Shown here: positions 25,896 to 31,357 of the stretch, piece by piece | How the letters are laid out: every line of letters begins with the position of its first letter | Numbering within the stretch: position 1 is the stretch's first letter | NCBI GenBank assembly: GCA_945882755.1 | Contig: CAMCWS010000012.1 | Span: forward strand, 1-31,357 | Length of the DNA stretch: 31,357 bases | Direction of reading: 5' to 3' | Origin: Bordetella parapertussis | GTDB taxonomy: Bacteria > Pseudomonadota > Gammaproteobacteria > Burkholderiales > Burkholderiaceae_C | Position numbers and translations under genes: made by a program | Notes under the pieces: model-generated | Database searches by the model: none | Seen by the model: only the letters and a program-made list of their open reading frames with translations | What the model was told of the DNA's origin: nothing

Positions 25896-26564
25896 TCAGT
25901 GCTGCCAGCGCCGCTGAGCAGCCAGCACCGCTTGCGGATAGGCTAGCTGTCCGCGACTGCCGTTGTAGCGGCCCAAGGCCATGTGCATATTCCCCTGTTC
26001 TAGCGACAAATAGTGGCGCAAGATGACGCAGCCAAAGCGCATATTGGCTTGCCATTGAAACAGCGCTGACGCGTCGCTGATGCCAAGTTGGCGGGTCCAA
26101 AATGGCATGACCTGCATCACCCCCCTCGCCCCAGCGCTGCTGATGGCGAATTTCCTAAAACCACTTTCCACCTCGATCAAGCCCATCACCAAGTTGGGAT
26201 CTATTGCGGCGCGGCGACTTTCATACCAAACGGTTTGCAAAAAAGCTTGTTGCAATTCGGGGGACGACAGTTCGGGCAAACGTGGTTGACCTTTTTTGTC
26301 TTTGAGTTTGCGCTCAAGCTGGGCTTGGGTATGGCCCAGCCATCGCTGGTAAGAGGCTTGGTCTTGCTCAGTGGGCAAGTAAGGTGTGGGCGGCGGCAAG
26401 TCGGCCACTGCTGAAGACATGGAGATGCGTACCGAGTCGGCCAAGTGTTCTTCGCGTTGCGGGCCGGCGGATGCTGTGCCAACACACAAACAAAGCATTG
26501 CTTTAGCTATCAGTTTTTTGTGTTCAAGCACGCTTGAAATTGAAGGGGTTGAAGCAATTAACAC
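25896..26564 (-). CDS. Lytic transglycosylase (SLT domain), exported
   Basis: Cleaves peptidoglycan between MurNAc and GlcNAc with anhydro-ring formation, in the periplasm. The SLT domain occupies about residues 120-215 (GTG-start numbering): YESRRAAIDPNLVMGLIEVES with probable catalytic Glu133, GARGVMQVMP at 145-154, and ALGRYNGSRG near the end. Residues about 15-33 (HKKLIAKAMLCLCVGTASA) form the signal peptide. The start is uncertain: GTG at 26564 has GAGG six bases upstream and is my choice; GTG at 26531 and ATG at 26498 lack a ribosome site. With the chosen start the gene overlaps the 3' end of the toxin gene by 41 bases. Confidence 0.85.
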   Translation of the reverse strand: MLIASTPSISSVLEHKKLIAKAMLCLCVGTASAGPQREEHLADSVRISMSSAVADLPPPTPYLPTEQDQASYQRWLGHTQAQLERKLKDKKGQPRLPELSSPELQQAFLQTVWYESRRAAIDPNLVMGLIEVESGFRKFAISSAGARGVMQVMPFWTRQLGISDASALFQWQANMRFGCVILRHYLSLEQGNMHMALGRYNGSRGQLAYPQAVLAAQRRWQH

Positions 26565-26937
26565 CCAAAACCTCAAAATCTGCGGTATTTCGCGTGATCA
26601 TCTGCAAGCCATGAACCCGTGCAGTGGCTGCCAACATGGCATCTTCACTCAAGGTGTTTGACTGACGGTGCATCATCCGAGCCCATTCCCGCATGACCAC
26701 GGCGTCTAAAACCAGCACTTCAAATGCGTCTACCAATTGGTCCAGCCAAAGCTCTAAGCTTTGTGCCTTGGTCGCATCTTGTTGACGCGTGATTTCAATA
26801 CCGCGCTGAATTTCGCCCAAGCTAAAAGACGATAAATACAAATCTTTCTCGTCAACCGATGCCAACCAAGCCAACACAGCGCCATGGGGCTTGGGTCTGC
26901 GCAACTCTGAAACTACATTGGTATCGAGCAGGTACAA
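26524..26937 (-). CDS. vapC: VapC-type PIN-domain toxin
   Basis: Predicted Mg-dependent ribonuclease toxin of a type II toxin-antitoxin pair. The 137-residue PIN domain starts YLLDTNVVSELRRP and shows the acidic quartet Asp5, Glu42 (LGEIQRG), Asp99 (SEDAMLAATA) and Asp120 (TRNTADF). Length fits VapC. The start is TTG at 26937, preceded by GGGAG seven bases upstream; no ATG is in frame. It starts three bases after the antitoxin stop. It lies between the transglycosylase and proS, which I expect to be adjacent in relatives, suggesting acquisition. Confidence 0.88.
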   Translation of the reverse strand: MYLLDTNVVSELRRPKPHGAVLAWLASVDEKDLYLSSFSLGEIQRGIEITRQQDATKAQSLELWLDQLVDAFEVLVLDAVVMREWARMMHRQSNTLSEDAMLAATARVHGLQMITRNTADFEVLGVNCFNPFNFKRA

Positions 26938-26940
26938 GCA

Positions 26941-27204
26941 TTACTCCCAAGCCACCGCAGGACGGTGCTGGTCTAACCCGCGCTCTGGCAACACCAGTTC
27001 ACCCCGCCCCTCGTCAGACATCAACAATGCTTTCAGGCTAGGGCGAGCTGAGGATTGCAAGCGTCGCCACTGCGCCACTGGCACCAACACCGCAGCTTCT
27101 GCGCCGCGCTTGGTCACCATTTGCGGGCCTTGGGCGATACAGGTGTCAAGCAATTCGCTGAAGCGGGCCTTGGCGTCTTGGACTGGCCATATGGGAAGGG
27201 TCAT
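26941..27204 (-). CDS. Phd/YefM-type antitoxin
   Basis: An 87-residue antitoxin partner of the PIN toxin. Residues about 8-50 form the Phd/YefM DNA-binding fold: VQDAKARFSELLDTCIAQGPQMVTKRGAEAAVLVP, typical of this class, where the N-terminus binds DNA and the C-terminus (LMSDEGRGELVLPERGLDQH) neutralises the toxin. ATG at 27204 has GGAG seven bases upstream; a TTG four codons earlier is less likely. First gene of the pair, three bases before vapC. Probably represses its own promoter through the repeats just upstream. Confidence 0.87.
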   Translation of the reverse strand: MTLPIWPVQDAKARFSELLDTCIAQGPQMVTKRGAEAAVLVPVAQWRRLQSSARPSLKALLMSDEGRGELVLPERGLDQHRPAVAWE

Positions 27205-27216
27205 GAGGATCTCCAA

Positions 27217-27235
27217 CTGACTATTTAGCTGACTA
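27217..27235. promoter_or_regulatory. Repeated CTGACTA upstream of the antitoxin gene
   Basis: CTGACTA occurs at 27217-27223 and 27229-27235, 12 bases apart, within 13-31 bases of the antitoxin ATG. A larger block (27215-27238) begins with AACT and ends with AGTT, giving partial dyad symmetry. This is the position expected for an autoregulatory toxin-antitoxin operator. The remaining spacer to proS (27236-27343) shows no clear terminator or promoter. Confidence 0.4.
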
Positions 27236-27343
27236 GTTTAATAGAAAGCCGAAACTACTCCTATGGGTGTATGCCGCAATTTCTGTGTGATTTGTGCACC
27301 GTAGGCAGCGTGAAAGACCAGCAGCCTCGACAGATACAGAGGT

Positions 27344-29089
27344 TTAAACCCCCAACTTCGCCTTCAACAACCCCAACAGGTCTGCCACCGGCACTTTGCT
27401 GGCCTCGGCATCGCGGCGGTGTTGGTACTCCACCAGACCTTCTTTCAGGCCTTTGTCGCCAATGGTGACGCGGTGTGGCACGCCGATCAGTTCCCAATCG
27501 GCGAACATCGCGCCGGGTCGCTCGCCTCGGTCGTCCAAGATCACGTCCACGCCAGCGGCCATGAGGTCGGCGTAAAGCGTGTCGGCGGCAGCTTTCACAT
27601 CGGGGCTGCGGTCAGGGCCGATGGGGCAAATCACCACGGTGAAGGGCGCCAATGCGTCGGGCCAGATGATGCCTTTGGCATCGTGGTTTTGCTCGATGGC
27701 AGCAGCGGGCAAGCGGGTGATGCCAATGCCGTAGCAACCCATCTCGAAGTGCTTGGGCTTGCCGTCATCCGCCAAAAACGTGGCGTTCATGGCTTGGCTG
27801 TACTTGGTGCCGAGGTAAAAAATATGCCCCACCTCGATGCCGCGCTCAATTGCCAACACGCCTTTGCCATCGGGCGATGCGTCACCGGCGACCACATTGC
27901 GGATGTCGGCCACCAAGTCGGGTTCGGGCAGGTCACGGCCCCAATTGGCGCCAGTCATGTGAAAGTCCACCGCGTTGGCGCCACACACCCAATCGGCCAT
28001 CACAGCCACTTCACGGTCGATGACGATTTTTAGCGGCTTTTGCAAGCCGATAGGCCCCAAATAACCGGGTTTGCAGCCGAAATGGTCTTCAATCTCGGCG
28101 ATGGTGGCAAACCGGAAGCCTTTTTCAAAGCCCGGCAGTTTGCCGACTTTGACCTCATTCATGTCGTGATCGCCGCGAACCAATAGGAGCCAAACCTGCG
28201 ATTTGACGGCAACGCCCTCGTTATTGAGCTCATCTGTCGCCAAAACCAGCGATTTGATGGTTTTGGTCAAAGGCAGGCCCAAAAGCTCGGCCACATCGGC
28301 GCAGGTGCTTTTGCCAGGGGTGGGGGTTTTGGCCAGCGCTTGGCTGGCAGGGGGCCTAGCTTGCTGCGGGGCCAAAGCCTCGGCTTTTTCCATGTTGGCG
28401 GCGTAGTCGCTGGCCGGGCAATAGACGATGGCGTCCTCACCCGTGGTGGCAATCACTTGAAACTCTTCGCTCAGGTCTCCGCCAATCGCGCCGCTGTCGG
28501 CGGCGACGGCGCGGTAGCGCAAACCAAAACGGTCAAAGATGGCGCGGTAGGCCTGCGCCATCACTTGGTAGCTGGCCTTGGCGGCATCGGCGTCGCGGTC
28601 AAAGCTGTAGGCGTCCTTCATGGTGAACTCGCGCCCACGCATCAGCCCAAAACGGGGGCGGCGTTCGTCGCGAAATTTGGTTTGGATTTGGTAGAGGTTT
28701 TTGGGCAGCTGCTTGTAGCTGCGAAATTCTTGGCGGGCGATGTCGGTGACCACCTCTTCGCTGGTGGGCTGGACCACAAAGTCGCGGCCATGGCGGTCTT
28801 GGATGCGCAGCAACTCAGGGCCCATTTTTTCAAAGCGGCCGGTCTCTTGCCACAGCTCCGAGGGTTGCACCACTGGCATGGTCAGCTCAATGGCGCCAGC
28901 ACGGTTCATCTCCTCGCGAACGATGGCCTCGACCTTGCGAATCACCCGCAGCCCCATGGGCATGTAGGTGTAAATTCCAGCACCCAGTTTTTTGATCATG
29001 CCGGCACGCATCATCAGCTGGTGGCTGGCGACCTCGGCATCGGACGGGGCTTCCTTGAGGGTGGAGATGAGAAATTGTGAGGCTTTCAT
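27344..29089 (-). CDS. proS: Prolyl-tRNA synthetase, bacterial type with editing domain
   Basis: Class II synthetase charging tRNA-Pro. The 581-residue protein aligns by eye with E. coli Pro[21 protein letters not shown] at the start, [14 protein letters not shown], motif 2 [16 protein letters not shown], an INS editing insertion in the middle (about 220-395, including AWAD-like MADWVCGAN), and motif 3 [12 protein letters not shown]. An ATG nine codons upstream (29116) is open but would add a non-family N-terminus, so I use 29089. Divergent from rppH; upstream of the toxin-antitoxin pair. Confidence 0.95.
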   Translation of the reverse strand: MKASQFLISTLKEAPSDAEVASHQLMMRAGMIKKLGAGIYTYMPMGLRVIRKVEAIVREEMNRAGAIELTMPVVQPSELWQETGRFEKMGPELLRIQDRHGRDFVVQPTSEEVVTDIARQEFRSYKQLPKNLYQIQTKFRDERRPRFGLMRGREFTMKDAYSFDRDADAAKASYQVMAQAYRAIFDRFGLRYRAVAADSGAIGGDLSEEFQVIATTGEDAIVYCPASDYAANMEKAEALAPQQARPPASQALAKTPTPGKSTCADVAELLGLPLTKTIKSLVLATDELNNEGVAVKSQVWLLLVRGDHDMNEVKVGKLPGFEKGFRFATIAEIEDHFGCKPGYLGPIGLQKPLKIVIDREVAVMADWVCGANAVDFHMTGANWGRDLPEPDLVADIRNVVAGDASPDGKGVLAIERGIEVGHIFYLGTKYSQAMNATFLADDGKPKHFEMGCYGIGITRLPAAAIEQNHDAKGIIWPDALAPFTVVICPIGPDRSPDVKAAADTLYADLMAAGVDVILDDRGERPGAMFADWELIGVPHRVTIGDKGLKEGLVEYQHRRDAEASKVPVADLLGLLKAKLGV

Positions 29090-29135
29090 GGTCTGCTGTG
29101 CCGCATAAATCGGCATGAATGAATGGTCAGCCCTC

Positions 29136-29163
29136 TTGATGACAGCGCTTGACTGTGCATAAT
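29136..29163 (+). promoter_or_regulatory. Candidate sigma-70 promoter for rppH
   Basis: TTGATG (29136-29141), 16 bases, CATAAT (29158-29163) give 4/6 and 5/6 matches. Start of transcription near 29170 leaves a leader of about 24 bases that contains GAGG, seven bases before the ATG. Confidence 0.45.
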
Positions 29164-29193
29164 GGACTCAGTTGAAAAATTTGAGGTTTGATT

Positions 29194-29754
29194 ATGCTTG
29201 ACCGCGATGGCTTTAGGCCTAACGTCGGCATCATTCTGCTCAATCAGAGGAATCAGGTTTTTTGGGGTAAGCGCATACGCACCCACAGTTGGCAATTTCC
29301 GCAAGGCGGCATCGACCGCGGCGAAACTCCCGAGCAAGCCATGTTTCGGGAATTGCAAGAAGAAGTGGGACTGTTGGCAGAACATGTGCGCATCGTCGCC
29401 CGAACCCGAGACTGGTTGCGCTATGAAGTGCCAGACCGCTACATCCGCAAGGATGCTCGCGGTCATTACAAGGGGCAAAAACAGATATGGTTTTTGCTTC
29501 AATTGGTAGTGCCTGACCACGCCTTGAACTTGCGTGGGAGCACCCACCCTGAGTTCGATGCTTGGCGATGGAATGACTATTGGGTGCCTTTGGACTCGGT
29601 GGTCGATTTCAAGCGCGGCGTGTATGAATTGGCACTGACCGAGTTGTCCCGCTTTTTGCCGCAACAAGAAAGCAAAAACCGTTATTTACGCCAAGGTATG
29701 CGTCATGCAGATGGCATGGATGGCACTGAACAGCGACCTGCTGCGCCCAATTAG
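29194..29754 (+). CDS. rppH: RNA pyrophosphohydrolase (Nudix)
   Basis: Removes pyrophosphate from triphosphorylated 5' ends of mRNA, which starts decay by RNase E. The 186-residue protein has the RppH signature RPNVGIIL near 8-15, WQFPQGGID, and a complete Nudix box from Gly38 to Leu60 with Glu44, Arg52, Glu53, Glu56 and Glu57. The middle segment [10 protein letters not shown] is typical. ATG at 29194 is chosen over TTG at 29188 because GAGG is ideally spaced. The 3' end overlaps the proB stop by four bases on the opposite strand. Confidence 0.95.
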   Translation: MLDRDGFRPNVGIILLNQRNQVFWGKRIRTHSWQFPQGGIDRGETPEQAMFRELQEEVGLLAEHVRIVARTRDWLRYEVPDRYIRKDARGHYKGQKQIWFLLQLVVPDHALNLRGSTHPEFDAWRWNDYWVPLDSVVDFKRGVYELALTELSRFLPQQESKNRYLRQGMRHADGMDGTEQRPAAPN

Positions 29755-30893
29755 GCAGTGAGCACCAAGTTATCGCGGTGAACTATCTCAGGTTCGGCCA
29801 CATAGCCCAGCAGTTTTTCAATCTCGCTTGAGGCCTTGCGGCACAACAAACGGGCCTCAGCGCTGGCATAGTTGGCCAAGCCTCGGGCAAAGGCTTTGCC
29901 GTTTTCATCGCAAATGGCAATGATGTCACCGCGTGAAAAATCCCCCTGCACGCTTTGCATACCAATAGGCAACAGGCTCTTGCCCTCACTAGACAACTTC
30001 AACACCGCGCCTGAATCTACCCACACCGCACCAGGCAATTGCAACTGGTCCAGCATCCATTGCTTTCGCGCTTGTTGCTTTTGCGTAGGGGCGACCAACA
30101 AAGTACCCAAGCCTTCGCCTGCGGCCAGTCGTAGCAGCACATCAGGCTCACGACCCCAAGCGATGACGGTGCTGGCACCCGAACCTGCAGCCCTTTTGGC
30201 AGCCAGTATTTTGGTGATCATGCCGCCCTTGCCAATGCTCGAACCTGCGCCACCCGCCATGACTTCCAACGCAGGGTCACCCGCTTTGGCTTCATGCACA
30301 AAAGTGGCCTGAGCGTCCATCCGCGGGTCTGCGGTGTACAAACCTTTTTGGTCGGTCAAGATGACCAGAGCGTCCGCCTCCACCAAATTGGCCACCAGCG
30401 CACCCAAGGTGTCGTTGTCGCCAAATTTGATTTCGTCGTTCACCACCGTGTCGTTCTCGTTGATCACGGGCAGCACTTTGTGTTGCAGCAAAGTCAGCAA
30501 GGTGGAGCGGGCATTGAGGTAACGCTCGCGGTCGGCCAAATCCGCATGGGTCAGCAACACCTGCGCACTGCGCAGACCTTGCTCGCGTAACTTGGTTTCA
30601 TACATTTGCGCCAAGCCCATTTGCCCAACCGCCGCCGCCGCTTGCAACTCGTGCAACTCATGGGGGCGGGTGGTCCAACCCAAGCGCTTCATGCCCTCGG
30701 CAATGGCACCGCTGGACACCATGATGATTTCTCGTGCAGGTTCCGCCTTGGCCAAGGCTGCCATTTGGCGGCACCACTCGCCAATGGCGGTTTCGTCCAA
30801 GCCCTTGCCTTCATTGGTCACCAAGCTGGAGCCCACCTTGACCACAATGCGTCTGGCGTCGCGCAAGACCTTAGAGCTAGAGGCTTCTTTCAT
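29751..30893 (-). CDS. proB: Glutamate 5-kinase with C-terminal PUA domain
   Basis: Phosphorylates glutamate, the first step of proline synthesis. The 380-residue protein has an amino-acid-kinase domain (about 10-265: [60 protein letters not shown]) and a C-terminal PUA domain (about 280-370). Length fits the PUA-bearing class. The ATG at 30893 has no ribosome site and lies five bases after the obgE stop, so translational coupling is likely. Confidence 0.96.
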   Translation of the reverse strand: MKEASSSKVLRDARRIVVKVGSSLVTNEGKGLDETAIGEWCRQMAALAKAEPAREIIMVSSGAIAEGMKRLGWTTRPHELHELQAAAAVGQMGLAQMYETKLREQGLRSAQVLLTHADLADRERYLNARSTLLTLLQHKVLPVINENDTVVNDEIKFGDNDTLGALVANLVEADALVILTDQKGLYTADPRMDAQATFVHEAKAGDPALEVMAGGAGSSIGKGGMITKILAAKRAAGSGASTVIAWGREPDVLLRLAAGEGLGTLLVAPTQKQQARKQWMLDQLQLPGAVWVDSGAVLKLSSEGKSLLPIGMQSVQGDFSRGDIIAICDENGKAFARGLANYASAEARLLCRKASSEIEKLLGYVAEPEIVHRDNLVLTA

Positions 30894-30898
30894 GAGAA

Positions 30899-31357
30899 TT
30901 AATTGTTAATAAGTGTGGTCGGCATGACGGCAAAGCGCGGGTCCACCACCTCTGGCTCTTGGGTCGATTGAAACTGCGCTTGCAAATGGTCGTAAATGGC
31001 GCGAACCAAGCCTTCGCAACCTTCGCGGTTCAAGGCCGAGATTTCAAATACCGGTCCTTTGTACTTGAAGCGTTTGACAAAATCTTTCACCCGAGCAGCG
31101 CGTTCGTCGGTTGGCACCATGTCCAGCTTGTTCAACACCAGCCAACGCGGTTTGTCGAAGAGCTCAGGATCGTATTTTTTCAGCTCCAGCGTGATGGCTT
31201 TGGCTTGCGCAACAGGGTCGACAGCATCGTCAAAAGGGGCGAGGTCGATCATGTGCAACAACAAACGGGTGCGTTGCAAATGGCGCAAAAATTGGTGGCC
31301 CAAACCTGCGCCTTCGGCTGCACCTTCGATCAAACCAGGCACGTCTGCCACCACAAA
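30899..31357 (-). CDS. obgE: GTPase ObgE/CgtA (3' part only)
   Basis: C-terminal half of the essential ribosome-associated GTPase Obg; the gene continues past the window edge. The visible 152 residues contain the G3 motif DVPGLIEGA, a [19 protein letters not shown] segment, the G4 motif NKLD and the G5 motif SALNREG, so the G domain is intact to its end. The remaining tail is short, as in betaproteobacteria. The upstream glycine-rich Obg fold and G1/G2 are outside the window. Followed by proB, as in relatives. Confidence 0.95.
   Translation of the reverse strand, partial: FVVADVPGLIEGAAEGAGLGHQFLRHLQRTRLLLHMIDLAPFDDAVDPVAQAKAITLELKKYDPELFDKPRWLVLNKLDMVPTDERAARVKDFVKRFKYKGPVFEISALNREGCEGLVRAIYDHLQAQFQSTQEPEVVDPRFAVMPTTLINN

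Noticed and set aside
26498..26576. Other starts for the lytic transglycosylase (TTG 26576, GTG 26531, ATG 26498)
   Set aside because: None has a usable ribosome site, and ATG 26498 would remove most of the signal peptide. GTG 26564 is preferred, though not certain.
28340..29080. 246-residue plus-strand frame across proS
   Set aside because: Antisense shadow of proS; no ribosome site and no known domain.
1..31357. CRISPR arrays, tRNA or rRNA genes, IS elements, phage genes
   Set aside because: No spaced direct repeats, clover-leaf patterns, transposase or phage proteins were seen in reading the window; a tool search could still find a missed small RNA.

Overview
The window looks like chromosomal core sequence from a betaproteobacterium of the order Burkholderiales, most probably family Comamonadaceae (Limnohabitans/Rhodoferax/Polaromonas-like). 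This rests on protein similarity judged by eye and on gene orders I associate with that family: gpsA-secB-grxC-rhodanese beside gpmA-ctpA-moeB; ubiE-Tim44-ubiJ-ubiB; hemA-prfA-prmC-grxD; and obgE-proB, rppH, proS. GC is moderate and coding density is very high. I see no rRNA, tRNA, CRISPR array, phage or IS element, and no gene-free stretch longer than about 175 bases.

Layout. 1-2207 (minus): membrane rhodanese, glutaredoxin 3, SecB and GpsA. 2288-5313 (plus): phosphoglycerate mutase, a C-terminal processing protease and a MoeB/ThiF-type enzyme. 5271-7803 (minus): a compact four-gene run, folE, a stand-alone BLUF blue-light sensor, a DUF429 protein and a GNAT acetyltransferase; the last converges on and overlaps moeB. 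7887-10725 (minus): FmdB-type zinc ribbon, DUF502 membrane protein and AspRS. 10900-13866 (plus): a PotF-like lipoprotein and two permeases, without an ATPase gene. 13870-22310 (minus): a seven-gene run with a small membrane protein, a 1288-residue flavin/iron-sulfur oxidoreductase, DUF971, UbiE, a Tim44-domain protein, UbiJ and UbiB. 22334-25878 (plus): hemA, prfA, prmC, grxD. 25896-27204 (minus): a Phd/VapC-type toxin-antitoxin pair that appears inserted between a lytic transglycosylase and proS. 27344-31357: proS, rppH, proB and the 3' part of obgE.

How the genes work together. Most are housekeeping: phospholipid precursor, secretion, redox, glycolysis, tRNA charging, ubiquinone and heme synthesis, translation termination and proline synthesis. 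The parts most worth a second look are the folE-BLUF arrangement (a light sensor made with the first enzyme of pterin synthesis), the ubiquinone operon carrying a Tim44-domain protein and a giant quinone-type dehydrogenase, a probably leaderless hemA transcript, a polyamine-type ABC cassette lacking its ATPase, and a toxin-antitoxin pair whose toxin gene probably contains the start of the next gene. I found no clear wholly new system; the strongest candidates are context-based hypotheses about known families. Promoter and terminator calls were made by eye and are tentative.
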